Of a stretch of DNA of 64,000 nt, positions 30,450-39,505 are shown piece after piece; the first letter of the stretch is position 1; the number at the start of each line of letters is the position of its first letter. Source of the DNA: Winogradskyella ludwigii (GTDB lineage Bacteria > Bacteroidota > Bacteroidia > Flavobacteriales > Flavobacteriaceae); NCBI RefSeq assembly GCF_013403985.1, contig NZ_JABFDF010000005.1, forward strand, positions 248,001 through 312,000, in the 5' to 3' direction. Both the position numbers and the translations under genes were made by a program. Under the pieces are notes generated by a model. It ran no database searches, was not told the origin of the DNA, and worked only from the letters and a program-made list of their open reading frames with translations.

Positions 30450-31667
30450 ATGAGTAACAACCGCAACATCGTACACATGGATCTCGACACCTTTTTTGTG
30501 TCCTGCGAAAGACACATGGATAGTAGTCTCAATGGAAAACCGATTCTCATTGGTGGCACAAGCGACAGAGGTGTTGTAGCGTCTTGCAGTTACGAAGCGC
30601 GCACCTTTGGTGTGCATTCTGCCATGCCAATGCGTATGGCCAAACAATTGTGCCCAGAAGCCATTGTGCTTAGAGGCAACTCTGGGATTTACACTAAATT
30701 CTCAAATGACGTTACCGATGTGATTAAAGAAAGTGTGCCGCTTTATGAAAAAACATCAATCGATGAATTTTATATGGATCTCACCGGAATGGATAAATTT
30801 TTTGGTTGCCACAAACTAGCTTCAGAACTCCGCCATAAAATAATTAGAGAAACCGGTTTACCTATTTCATTTGGCTTATCGCTTAACAAAACCGTGTCTA
30901 AAATTGCGACTGGTGAAGCCAAACCCAACAACGAAATCAGAATCCTTCCAGGTGATGAAAAACCATTTCTAGCTCCACTTTCGGTTAAAAAGATTCCTAT
31001 GGTTGGCAATGTGACTTATAAAACCCTGTGTGACTTAGGCGTAAAGCGTATACAAACCGTACAAGAAATGCCCATGCAACTTATGCATAAAGTATTAGGC
31101 AAAAACGGTTTAATGATTTGGAAAAAAGCCAATGGCATAGACAATTCTCCTGTAATGCAATACCACGAGCGTAAATCTATTTCTACAGAGCGTACGTTTA
31201 ATCAAGACACTACAGATGTTGCCAAATTAAAAGGGATGATTGTTGCTATGGCAGAAAACTTAGCCTACCAACTCCGTCGTGGTCATAAACTAACGGCTTG
31301 TGTGACGTTTAAAATTCGGTATTCAGATTTTCAGACCTACACACAACAACAACGCATTCCATTTAGTGCTATGGACCATATGCTTATTCCTGTGGTCTTA
31401 GATTTGTTTAAAAAACTATACCATCGTAGACTTTTAGTACGATTAATTGGCGTAAAATTTAGTCATTTAGTAGAAGGAGGGCATCAAGTGAATCTTTTTG
31501 AAGACAACGAAATTCACCTCAACCTAACCAATGCCATGGACAAAATGCGCGAACGTTATGGAGATAGAGTCGTTATGAGTGCTGCAGGATTAGAAGCTAA
31601 AACCATTAGCCGTTTTAACCCGTTTAATGGAGAACCGCCTCCTTTATTGGCTAATCGACGTCAATAA
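30450..31667 (+). CDS. dinB: Y-family DNA polymerase (DinB/Pol IV-like)
   Basis: Translesion polymerase, 405 residues. Catalytic motifs are seen: HMDLDTFFVSCER (about 9-21) with the first Asp pair, VASCSYEARTFGV, and TSIDEFYMDLTG (about 100-111) with the catalytic Asp-Glu. Thumb HhH segments follow (VGNVTYKTLCDLGVKRIQTVQEMP), then a little-finger domain. A beta-clamp-binding peptide of QxxLF type appears after it (HQVNLFEDNE). It lies downstream of the DnaE-like gene on the same strand, but the 225-bp repeat-bearing gap makes cotranscription uncertain. It ends 2 bp from the convergent peptidase gene. Confidence 0.93.
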   Translation: MSNNRNIVHMDLDTFFVSCERHMDSSLNGKPILIGGTSDRGVVASCSYEARTFGVHSAMPMRMAKQLCPEAIVLRGNSGIYTKFSNDVTDVIKESVPLYEKTSIDEFYMDLTGMDKFFGCHKLASELRHKIIRETGLPISFGLSLNKTVSKIATGEAKPNNEIRILPGDEKPFLAPLSVKKIPMVGNVTYKTLCDLGVKRIQTVQEMPMQLMHKVLGKNGLMIWKKANGIDNSPVMQYHERKSISTERTFNQDTTDVAKLKGMIVAMAENLAYQLRRGHKLTACVTFKIRYSDFQTYTQQQRIPFSAMDHMLIPVVLDLFKKLYHRRLLVRLIGVKFSHLVEGGHQVNLFEDNEIHLNLTNAMDKMRERYGDRVVMSAAGLEAKTISRFNPFNGEPPPLLANRRQ

Positions 31668-31669
31668 TT

Positions 31670-33466
31670 TTACTTCGCACCCAACCAAGCCTCACGATTT
31701 GCTTTCTCTCCTTCAGATAATTCATCTAAACTTGAAATAGCATAAGACGTATCAGCATCTAAAGTGAGTTTTACAGTGCGTTGCTTTCCGAAGCGCTCGT
31801 AAACCACATCGACGGTTTGATTCGGTTTTACAGTTCCTAAAATTTTATTTAAATCTGATGCTTCATTGATATCAACACCATCAATTTTAAGTAATTTATC
31901 TCCTTTTTCAAGTCCTGCGGTATAAGCTCCGGAACCGACTAGCGTATTACTTGTAATCACTTGGTTTTTTAAACGCAATCCAAAAGCAGGCTGTTCTGTG
32001 TTTTGTTGTAATTGCACACCAACCGTTTTAAACAAGGTTTCAAAATCTGGCATGCCACTTTTATAAATGTAATTGTTGAAAAAAGCATCACCAAATTCAG
32101 CACCAGCATAATCCTTTAAAGTTTGCTGTAAATCCGCAATGGTATAATACCTTTCAGTCTTTCCGTAGGTATTCCACACCAATTTCATGTAATCATCTAG
32201 ATTCAATTTTTCTGCCCTAAGTGATAAATCTAAAGCCAAGCCTAACATACTTCCATAAGAATAATAGGATATAAACGTATTATCGCGATTGATATCATCT
32301 ACAGAACGTGCCGCATCTACAAACGGTGCTTGGTAGCTCATCTCAATAGGATTAAAAAACTGTCGTCCTGGAGAATTCCACACGTAATTAAAAGTTCCTG
32401 TCAATCCTTTTATATAATCTTCCTGTACTATAAGTCCAGCTCTGGTTAAGGTTAAATCATCATAATAACTAGTAAAGCCTTCAGCAAACCAAAGCTCACC
32501 ACTCATGTTAGCTTCTTCAAAATTAAAGGGCTCTAAACTTTCTGGTCGTATACGTTCTACATTCCAGCAATGAAAAAACTCATGACTAACAGTACCAATA
32601 TTACGATCGGCTCCATCAGCTAAACTTCGTGTGCTGGTGACGATAGTAGAATTCCGGTGTTCCATACCATCTCCTGTGGCATTAGGAATATAACAGCCTA
32701 AAAATGTGTATTCTCCGTAATCGAAAGTTGGTAATTCGCCAAAAACGGCTTTTTGTTGTAGGATTGTTTTTTTGACCTTTTCAAAATAATCATCAAATTC
32801 TGCTGCGGTTCCATTGTGATGTAAAGCAAAATTCACCTTTTGGCCATCCTCCTCAAACGAACGTACCATATGGTCACTGATCTCGGTTGGACTATCCATA
32901 AAATACTGTAAGTTATCAGCGGAATAACTATTACCTTCTACAAGCTTTAACTGCGTAGCCACTTTCCAATTTAAATCTTCGCGTCGTTTAAATTCAATAT
33001 TGAAGCTATCATTTTCCAAACTCGGAGCATACATAAAGGTCGCTGGCATATTAAGATGGGCGTGCGTCTCGTCGATTTGCGCATAAGTACCATCACCATG
33101 GTTAGCGTATAAAGTATAATTGACTATTATAGTGCCATCGTGATTGTTCACGTTCCAAGAATACGGATCTGGACGTGTCGTTTCTAAAACATTACCCTTC
33201 CCGTCTGTAACCTTTACGTTATAAACATTCTTAGCAAATTCGTGAATAGCATAGCGTCCTGGTGAACTTCTCGACATTCTAAATGTGGCTTCACCGGATT
33301 TTAAACCTTTAAACGTAGCCGTGATTTGAGCTTCATGATGCACTGCATTTTCAAACGAAATGATATAATTTGAACTTCCTGTAGTTGTTAATTCTGTTTC
33401 AGAAGTTGTATCGTCTTTGCAATTCACTAAACATAAAAAAGACAGTAATAAAATTAGGCTTCGCAT
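31670..33466 (-). CDS. M61-family (glycyl aminopeptidase-type) lipoprotein with PDZ domain
   Basis: 598 residues. Lipoprotein signal LILLLSFLCLVNC (Cys at about 16), so it is membrane-anchored in the periplasm or outer membrane. The N-terminal domain (ATFKGLKSGEATFRMSRSSPGRYAIHEFAKNV) is typical of M61. The zinc site is HEFFH near residue 292 (GTVSHEFFHCWNVERIRPE), with the downstream Glu in ELWFAEGFTSYY. A PDZ domain lies at about 490-575 (LVGSGAYTAGLEKGDKLLKIDGVDI). It ends in EANREAWLGAK-like sequence typical of flavobacterial members. Likely a peptidase acting in envelope protein turnover. Confidence 0.94.
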   Translation of the reverse strand: MRSLILLLSFLCLVNCKDDTTSETELTTTGSSNYIISFENAVHHEAQITATFKGLKSGEATFRMSRSSPGRYAIHEFAKNVYNVKVTDGKGNVLETTRPDPYSWNVNNHDGTIIVNYTLYANHGDGTYAQIDETHAHLNMPATFMYAPSLENDSFNIEFKRREDLNWKVATQLKLVEGNSYSADNLQYFMDSPTEISDHMVRSFEEDGQKVNFALHHNGTAAEFDDYFEKVKKTILQQKAVFGELPTFDYGEYTFLGCYIPNATGDGMEHRNSTIVTSTRSLADGADRNIGTVSHEFFHCWNVERIRPESLEPFNFEEANMSGELWFAEGFTSYYDDLTLTRAGLIVQEDYIKGLTGTFNYVWNSPGRQFFNPIEMSYQAPFVDAARSVDDINRDNTFISYYSYGSMLGLALDLSLRAEKLNLDDYMKLVWNTYGKTERYYTIADLQQTLKDYAGAEFGDAFFNNYIYKSGMPDFETLFKTVGVQLQQNTEQPAFGLRLKNQVITSNTLVGSGAYTAGLEKGDKLLKIDGVDINEASDLNKILGTVKPNQTVDVVYERFGKQRTVKLTLDADTSYAISSLDELSEGEKANREAWLGAK

Positions 33467-33510
33467 CTATTCAATTTTTTAGACACCCAAGGTACTAATT
33501 TTTAAAACCT

Positions 33511-33717
33511 TTAATCTTCCACATACTCTAAAATATCACTAGGCTGACAGTCCAAAGCCTTACAAATCGCTTCTAAAGTAGAAAACCGAATGGCCTTTGC
33601 CTTTCCTGTTTTTAAAATGGAAAGATTTGCGGTTGTGATACCCACAATTTCAGCAAGTTCGTTGCTCTTCATGCCACGTTTGGCTAATATGAGGTCTAAG
33701 TTGACTATTATGGGCAT
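33511..33717 (-). CDS. Small XRE-family helix-turn-helix regulator
   Basis: 68 residues, essentially only a Cro/CI-type HTH (MPIIVNLDLILAKRGMKSNELAEIVGITTANLSILKTGKAKAIRFSTLEAICKALDCQPSDILEYVED, quoted in part by its ends). Members with this pattern (YozG-like) are commonly encoded next to DUF2975 membrane proteins, as here: it begins 2 bp after the DUF2975 gene. It probably regulates its own operon. Confidence 0.9.
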   Translation of the reverse strand: MPIIVNLDLILAKRGMKSNELAEIVGITTANLSILKTGKAKAIRFSTLEAICKALDCQPSDILEYVED

Positions 33718-33719
33718 AA

Positions 33720-34229
33720 TTATATCGTTAAATCGTTTTCTTCTTTTATAATCTTAGTATCTCTAAGTACAGTACTCATTAGCATTAAAAATAACCCCAT
33801 CGCAATTATTAATAAATAGACCAATGTTTTTTCACTTAAACCAACTAAAACTTGCCGTTTATAAAACATATTGCTAATCTCATCAATAAACCATAAAGCG
33901 ACTGAAGAAAGAATCATAAGTTTTCCGGAATTAAACATGCCACTTATAAGTTCGGTATTATAAAAATCTTTTTTTAATAACAATTTTGTCGCCTTTCTTA
34001 ATTCCCAAAGCGCAGCAACAAAAACAACATAAACCAAAAGCTCTAAAAAGGTGAAAACATAAAGCATTCTTTCCGTTTTAAAAGTTAATGCATCATATTT
34101 TAAACCGATAAAATCTTGTTTGACATCAAAGAGAATCATTGATAAAACGAAAATCCCTAAACCAATGCTCATTAGAATAAGAAAAATAATAACATTTAGT
34201 ATCGTATAAAGTGTTTTTGCAGAATTCAT
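33720..34229 (-). CDS. DUF2975 membrane protein
   Basis: 169 residues with four hydrophobic segments (about 10-35, 55-80, 105-125, 135-160). The pattern and its pairing with a small XRE regulator (33511-33717) mark the DUF2975 family. Function unknown. The two genes form a two-gene operon, and the start codon faces the divergent DUF2007-type gene across a 139-bp gap containing a perfect hairpin. Confidence 0.8.
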   Translation of the reverse strand: MNSAKTLYTILNVIIFLILMSIGLGIFVLSMILFDVKQDFIGLKYDALTFKTERMLYVFTFLELLVYVVFVAALWELRKATKLLLKKDFYNTELISGMFNSGKLMILSSVALWFIDEISNMFYKRQVLVGLSEKTLVYLLIIAMGLFLMLMSTVLRDTKIIKEENDLTI

Positions 34230-34309
34230 AATTATCGTTTTACGATAACAAATATATAAAAATTATCGATAAACAATAATAAACTATTAGAAAAGATAAT
34301 TTTAATATT

Positions 34310-34342
34310 AGACCTGTCAGGTTTTAAAAACCTGACAGGTCT
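34310..34342. repeat. Perfect palindromic intergenic hairpin
   Basis: Arms AGACCTGTCAGG (34310-34321) and CCTGACAGGTCT (34331-34342) around TTTTAAAAA. It lies between divergent genes, so it is not a normal terminator. Its form is that of a mobile hairpin repeat (MITE or REP-like). Confidence 0.7.
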
Positions 34343-34368
34343 CCACAAGAATATAGTACCTTTACCTC

Positions 34369-34785
34369 ATGCAAGAAACCTTCGTCACCATAGCCAGATA
34401 TCCATATTCTACAGAAGCACAAATAGCAAAAGGTAGATTAGAAGCCGATGGTATTGAAGTCTTTCTAAGAGATAATCTTACCATAGACACAGACCCTTTA
34501 GTAAGTCAAGCCATTGGAGGCGTAAAATTAAAAGTACTTGCCAAAGACGAAGAACAAGCACGAGCCATTTTAAAAGCAATCAAAGCTTATTCTGTAGACA
34601 ATGAAGGCAACCCTATTATTTGTCCCAATTGTAAAGGGGAACATATTGAAATGTACACCACCATTAATAGTTTCAAATCCTTGATGTCGTTTCTAATTGG
34701 CCTCTTATTCTTTACATTGCCCTTCAGCGCACGCTACCAATACAAATGTGAGGATTGCAACACAGAATTTCCTATTAAAGATTAA
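34369..34785 (+). CDS. DUF2007-type protein with C-terminal zinc ribbon
   Basis: 138 residues. The N-terminal 70 residues match the DUF2007 putative signal-transducing family (TIARYPYSTEAQIAKGRLEADGIEVFLRDN; AIGGVKLKVLAKDEEQARAIL). Two Cys pairs (CPNCKGEH at about 85 and CEDCNTEF at about 127) flank a hydrophobic segment (LMSFLIGLLFFTLPF), giving a split zinc ribbon around a membrane hairpin. Its end overlaps the end of the convergent MocR gene by 11 bp. Exact function is unknown. Confidence 0.8.
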   Translation: MQETFVTIARYPYSTEAQIAKGRLEADGIEVFLRDNLTIDTDPLVSQAIGGVKLKVLAKDEEQARAILKAIKAYSVDNEGNPIICPNCKGEHIEMYTTINSFKSLMSFLIGLLFFTLPFSARYQYKCEDCNTEFPIKD

Positions 34786-36271
34786 GGACGTTAGTATAAG
34801 CGCTTTTCAACGTTGTAATAACAGTTTCTAGTTCGGCTTCATTTAAATGTCCAAAACCAAAACGAATAGCACAAGTATGCTTATCTTGATATAAAATGGT
34901 TTTAGGCAGAAATAAATCGAGTTTCTCAGCTTCTTCAGCCAATTTAACTAAAGAAATAGTATCTACAAATTGCAACCATAGCGCCAAACCTCCTAAAGGA
35001 ACCTCCCAAGTAATAATACCTTCAAAATATTCTGCCAAATAATAACACAAACGGTCACGACGTTGCTTATAAGTCACAATATTTTTCTTCTTTAGGCGGT
35101 ATATTTCACCTTCAGAAATCAATTCAGATAACATCTGCTCTTGTATTAAATCTCCTTGTTTATCTAATAATTGTAAATAGTTTTTGGCTTCAGAAATAAA
35201 GTTTTCGGGCGCCACCACAAACCCGGTATGAATACTAGGAAATAAAGATTGTCCTAATTTACCCAAATAAATAACCATACCTCCAGCATCAGCACTGGCC
35301 ATAGGCAACATCGCCGAACCTTCAAACTGAAAATCATAATCATAATCATCTTCAATAATCGCAAATCCATAGGTTTTTGCCATTTGTAATAATTGCAAAC
35401 GACGCTTAGCACTCAACGTTACCGTGGTTGGATAATCTCTATGTGCACAGATATACACGCAGCGTATACTGCCTTTTAAGAAGTGAGTCTTTATATAATC
35501 CACATCTAAACCTTCATCATCTATAGGGATGGTTCTAATCGTAGCTCCGGCTTGCTGAAAAATCATATTGGCCGCATAATTACTTAACTGACCAACGAGC
35601 ACCAAATCGTTCTGTTTGATTAACAGCTGAGACACAATATATAGACTCATTGCTGTACTGCGCGTATTAATTAAGTTACTAGGCGTAATATGAAACCCAC
35701 GCGTGGCATTTAAATAATTACAGAGTTGTGTACTAAAAACCGAAGGCGTTAACTCCGTTGGTTTGTTCCATTTATTAAGTAAGGGCTTACGTTTCATAGC
35801 CGCACTATACCATCTCGAAAATTCATGCACAGGATGCAAACGCAAGTCGGGTTGACCATCATTAATCGTAAACTTCGCTCGTGTTTCTTCTGCTGTGGAT
35901 GCCAAATGAAAAGATTGCTCAAAAGGAAAACCGGCTACTTTAGAAGATGTGTACGCCTCGTTTATGGGCTGTGATGTGGCTTTAATGGTTGCTGTAGAGG
36001 CTTCGGGCACCAATACAAAAGTGCCTTTATTAGCAATAATATCTACCCAACCTTGGGAGGCCAATTCTTCATAAATCGCAACAGCGGTATTACGATGTAC
36101 ATTTAAGAGCGCACTGAACACACGAGTTCCGGGTAACTTACTACCTTTGTGCAGGTAACCACGTTGTATAGCGTTAATCACTTGTTGCGAAACTTGAATA
36201 TAAACAGGTTGCACTAGCGATTTGTCAAAGGTGACAAGTTGTTTTATAATGTGATTAACCGGACTATTCAT
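34775..36271 (-). CDS. MocR/GntR-type regulator with aminotransferase-like domain lacking the PLP lysine
   Basis: 498 residues. The N-terminal GntR winged helix spans about 15-88 (QVSQQVINAIQRGYLHKGSKLPGTRVFSALLNVHRNTAVAIYEEL in three helices). The C-terminal fold-type I aminotransferase-like domain has EDDYDYDF at 307-314. Where MocR proteins have YLGTFSKxLFPGLRLGY, this one reads YLGKLGQSLFP, then SIHTGF. The Schiff-base Lys position is Gln341 and the nearby Arg is His. A Lys at 338 is three residues off. It probably binds its effector differently from PdxR-like proteins. It is divergent from a TonB receptor (98 bp), its likely target. Confidence 0.88.
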   Translation of the reverse strand: MNSPVNHIIKQLVTFDKSLVQPVYIQVSQQVINAIQRGYLHKGSKLPGTRVFSALLNVHRNTAVAIYEELASQGWVDIIANKGTFVLVPEASTATIKATSQPINEAYTSSKVAGFPFEQSFHLASTAEETRAKFTINDGQPDLRLHPVHEFSRWYSAAMKRKPLLNKWNKPTELTPSVFSTQLCNYLNATRGFHITPSNLINTRSTAMSLYIVSQLLIKQNDLVLVGQLSNYAANMIFQQAGATIRTIPIDDEGLDVDYIKTHFLKGSIRCVYICAHRDYPTTVTLSAKRRLQLLQMAKTYGFAIIEDDYDYDFQFEGSAMLPMASADAGGMVIYLGKLGQSLFPSIHTGFVVAPENFISEAKNYLQLLDKQGDLIQEQMLSELISEGEIYRLKKKNIVTYKQRRDRLCYYLAEYFEGIITWEVPLGGLALWLQFVDTISLVKLAEEAEKLDLFLPKTILYQDKHTCAIRFGFGHLNEAELETVITTLKSAYTNVLNL

Positions 36272-36282
36272 TGTTTTAAAAC

Positions 36283-36293
36283 TGGACTACTTT
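36283..36293. promoter_or_regulatory. Candidate MocR operator
   Basis: On the minus strand, AAAGTAGTCCA resembles the AAAGTGGWCTA-type motif I recall for the actinobacterial MocR regulator PdxR. A second GGACTA lies 24 bp away inside the MocR start region (36261-36266). Weak but well placed. Confidence 0.25.
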
Positions 36294-36338
36294 AATCGTC
36301 CGGAAAGTTACGACTTTTGTAGCGTTAAAATTAAATGA

Positions 36339-36357
36339 TGCAACAGCAACCGTTGCA
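36339..36357. promoter_or_regulatory. Inverted repeat before the TonB receptor start
   Basis: TGCAAC (36339-36344) and GTTGCA (36352-36357) around a 7-bp centre, 13 bp before the ATG at 36370. Possible operator or translation-control hairpin. Confidence 0.3.
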
Positions 36358-36369
36358 AAACTCAAACAG

Positions 36370-38202
36370 ATGAAAAATACAGTCTTACTTTATACCCTTA
36401 TTGCAGCTAGCATTTTTAAACTAAATGCTCAAGAGAAACCTCCGGTGATCAAAACGGATTCGCTAAAAGAAGTGATCATTACCTCAACACGTATCGATCT
36501 ACCCTTCAAAGAAAACTCAAGAACTATTAATATAATGACAGCTGCAGATATTAAAAATAGTGCTGCAGTAACGGTTGTAGAGGTTTTACAGCAAATCGCG
36601 GGAGTAGATATTAGACGTCGTGGTACTGGCGGAAGTCAAGCCGATTTATTCATCAGAGGTGGTGGTTTCGACCAAACCCTCTTATTAATTGATGGTATTA
36701 AAATGGACGATGCGCAAACAGGACACCACACCTTAAATGCGGCTTTACCTCTAGAAGTAATTCAACGTATCGAAATCATAAAAGGACCTGCAGCGCGCGT
36801 ATTTGGACAGAATGCGTTTACAGGGGCGATTAATATTGTAACAAAATCAACACTAAACAACTCAGTTTCTGCGAATATTGAAACCGGGTCTTTCGGACAA
36901 CTTAATGGTTCTGCAACCGTTGGTACGGAATTAGAAAACTCATCACACATCATCCACGCAGGGAAAATGACCTCTGAAGGGTACAGAAACAATTCAGATT
37001 ATGACAATTCTAATTATTTCCTAAAAAGTGTCTTCAACAAAAAAGACCAAGCCATTGAAATGATTGCCACATTTTCTGAACGTAAATTTGGTGCTGAAAA
37101 CTTTTACACCACCAACCCTGCTTATAACGAATACGAAGAAACCCAAAACAGTTTAATCGCATTCACCACGAAGTTTCAATCTAAAAACTTCAAAATTCAA
37201 CCACGCGTATACTGGAAACGGAATCAAGATCTATTTCTTCTCAAACGTTTTGAACCTAACTTTTTTAGAAACCTTCATATTTCTAATAAAATGGGTGCCG
37301 AAGCTAACGCCTCTTACACCTCTGAATTAGGGATTACAGGATTTGGAATAGACATCTCTAAAACCTATTTAAAAAGTAATAATCTAGGAGATCGCAACCG
37401 TTTTATGACCACTTTGTTTTTAGAACACAGATTTCAATTTATCGATAACCGTTTAGATATTACACCTGGCGTTGCTGTAACGTACTTTTCAGATTTTAAG
37501 TTTAATGCGTTTCCAGGATTAGATGTTGGCTTTGATATTACCAACAACCTTAAAGCTTACGGAAATATTGGATTCACCTACAGGATTCCAACCTATACAG
37601 ATTTATATTACAGTGATCCAAGAACCAACGGAAATGAAGATTTAGAACCAGAAGAAGCCTTTGCGCAAGAAATCGGTATTAAATACCATTCTCAAAAATT
37701 GAGAGCGAGTTTATCTATCTTTAATAGAGATGCCACAAACCTAATAGATTACGTGAGACCAAATACAGTTGAAGAAATTTTCACAGCAACCAACATTGCA
37801 GAAGTTAACACTAAAGGTTGGGAATTTGATGCTGCTTATAACTTTAAGCTCAACAGTTATAACCAAACCATTGCTTTTGGATACGCCTTTTTAGATGATA
37901 ATATTTTAGAACAAAACGAAGAATTATCCCGTTACGCCTTAAACACCTTAAAACACCATTACACCTCACGTTTAAGCACGCAGTTATTTAAAAATATACG
38001 TCAAAGCATCGTTTACAAATATGCAGAACGCACCACAGGACAAACCTATAATGTTTGGGATGCCTCTATAATCTTAGAGTTAAAACAAGTAGAGCTTTCA
38101 CTAACCGCAAGCAATATTTTTAATGCCGATTATATAGAATCTGGTTTCACACCAATGCCACCAAGCAACGTCTTATTTGGTATGCGCTACAAATTCCTTT
38201 AA
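36370..38202 (+). CDS. TonB-dependent outer-membrane receptor (BtuB-like size)
   Basis: 610 residues. Signal peptide at 1-20 (LLYTLIAASIFKLNAQ). A TonB-box-like DSLKEVIITSTRIDLP is followed by a plug (VVEVLQQIAGVDIRRRG; RGGGFDQTLLLIDGIKMDD; IEIIKGPAARVFGQNAFTGAINIVTK). The 22-strand barrel ends in MRYKFL. There is no carboxypeptidase-regulatory domain and no SusD partner, so uptake of a small ligand (cofactor or chelate) is more likely than of a glycan. The substrate may be controlled by the divergent MocR regulator. No cobalamin or TPP riboswitch fits in the 98-bp gap. Confidence 0.92.
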   Translation: MKNTVLLYTLIAASIFKLNAQEKPPVIKTDSLKEVIITSTRIDLPFKENSRTINIMTAADIKNSAAVTVVEVLQQIAGVDIRRRGTGGSQADLFIRGGGFDQTLLLIDGIKMDDAQTGHHTLNAALPLEVIQRIEIIKGPAARVFGQNAFTGAINIVTKSTLNNSVSANIETGSFGQLNGSATVGTELENSSHIIHAGKMTSEGYRNNSDYDNSNYFLKSVFNKKDQAIEMIATFSERKFGAENFYTTNPAYNEYEETQNSLIAFTTKFQSKNFKIQPRVYWKRNQDLFLLKRFEPNFFRNLHISNKMGAEANASYTSELGITGFGIDISKTYLKSNNLGDRNRFMTTLFLEHRFQFIDNRLDITPGVAVTYFSDFKFNAFPGLDVGFDITNNLKAYGNIGFTYRIPTYTDLYYSDPRTNGNEDLEPEEAFAQEIGIKYHSQKLRASLSIFNRDATNLIDYVRPNTVEEIFTATNIAEVNTKGWEFDAAYNFKLNSYNQTIAFGYAFLDDNILEQNEELSRYALNTLKHHYTSRLSTQLFKNIRQSIVYKYAERTTGQTYNVWDASIILELKQVELSLTASNIFNADYIESGFTPMPPSNVLFGMRYKFL

Positions 38203-38279
38203 TAATTTGTCATTCCTTCGAAATCAAATATACCTTCAGTTACATCAAAGCTAATCCATAACAAATAACAACCCACTTT

Positions 38280-39184
38280 GTCATTCCTACAAAAGCAGGA
38301 ATCCACAACCAATAACCAAACCCAAATTCAAGACCACTCTGTCATTCCTGCGAAGGCAGGAATCCACAAAAATACTATACCACTAAAACAACTCCTAGAA
38401 GTATAACACCAGCTAATTCATTTTAAAAATAAACCAACATCAACAACACACTTTGTCATTCCTGCGAAAGCAGGAATCCAAAACAACACAACTCAGCTCA
38501 AAACAGTTTCTATAATTCCAAAAACTACTAATTATATAAAGTTCTAAAGAAAATCAACATCAAGAAACCTAGTGGATTCCTGCCTTCGCAGGAATGACAA
38601 AAGACTAAAAAATAATACATGAATACTATTTTATAATATCTAAAACCGTAAATACCTCAATATAAATTCAATGCGCGTTCTCATTCCTGCAAAAGCAGGT
38701 AAACCGTAGACATTGAAGCTAATACATAACAAATAACAACACACTCTGTCATTCCTGCGAAGGCAGGAATCCACAACAAAACGAAACCACTAAAACAACC
38801 ACCCATAAACCCTACACCAACTAATTCGTTCTAAAAACAAACCACCACCTACAACACCACTCTGTCATTCCTGCGAAAGCAGGAATCCACAAAAATACTA
38901 TACCACTAAAACAACCACCCATTAGTCTCACACCCTCTAATTCTTTATAGAACTAAACCAACAACAACAGCAACAACCCGCTTTGTCATTCCTGCAAAGG
39001 CAAGAACCCACAACCAATAACCAAACCCCAATTCAACACCACTTGTCATTCCTGCGAAGGCAGGAATCCACAACAAAACGAAACCACTAAAACAACCCCA
39101 TAAACCCTACACCAACTAATTCGTTTTAAAAATAAACCTCCACCAACCAACAAACTCTGTCATTCCTGCGAAGGCAGGAATCCA
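38280..39184 (+). repeat. Array of ten hairpin repeats in a 1.3-kb gene-free stretch
   Basis: The gap 38203-39505 holds ten copies of a roughly 27-bp element: GTC, then ATTCCTGC, a 4-nt loop (GAAG, GAAA or AAAA), GCAGGAAT, then CCAC. Starts: 38280, 38341, 38455, 38680 (partial), 38748, 38864, 38985 (degenerate), 39045, 39159. One inverted copy lies at 38572-38599. Spacing follows two classes, about 60 and about 115 bp, and the spacers are themselves repeated (CCACTAAAACAA ... CTAATTCGTT). No convincing gene is seen in the rest of the gap up to the promoter region of the NfeD-like gene. Confidence 0.9.
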
Positions 39185-39505
39185 TAACAACACCAAAAAC
39201 AAAATATTTCCCAAAATTTCTGTAACAAAACCCACCCACAAGATACTAATACCTTGAAAGTCGTCTAAATCTCAAAACTCCCTTGAGGCTCCAAACGTAT
39301 AAAAACAACCATACAGTAATAACCATCAAAACAAAATCCATTATCCCAATTTGAAGCGCTGCCTTCAAACACAAGAAACGGAAAACACTAAAGATTTAAA
39401 CCCCTTTAAAGATGGTAATGGTGTCACAGATTTACTTTCAAAATTAAGATGGTATAATCTTACAATCGTTGTACCTTTAGTAACTCAAATTTAATACGGA
39501 ATCTT

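Noticed and set aside
36293..36369. Riboswitch before the TonB receptor
   Set aside because: The gap is too short and lacks B12-box or TPP-like conserved segments; only a short inverted repeat is present.
38280..39184. CRISPR-like look: about 27-bp repeats with spacers
   Set aside because: Spacing is irregular (about 60 and 115 bp), spacers are repeats of each other, one copy is inverted, the repeat is a simple hairpin, and no cas gene is nearby.
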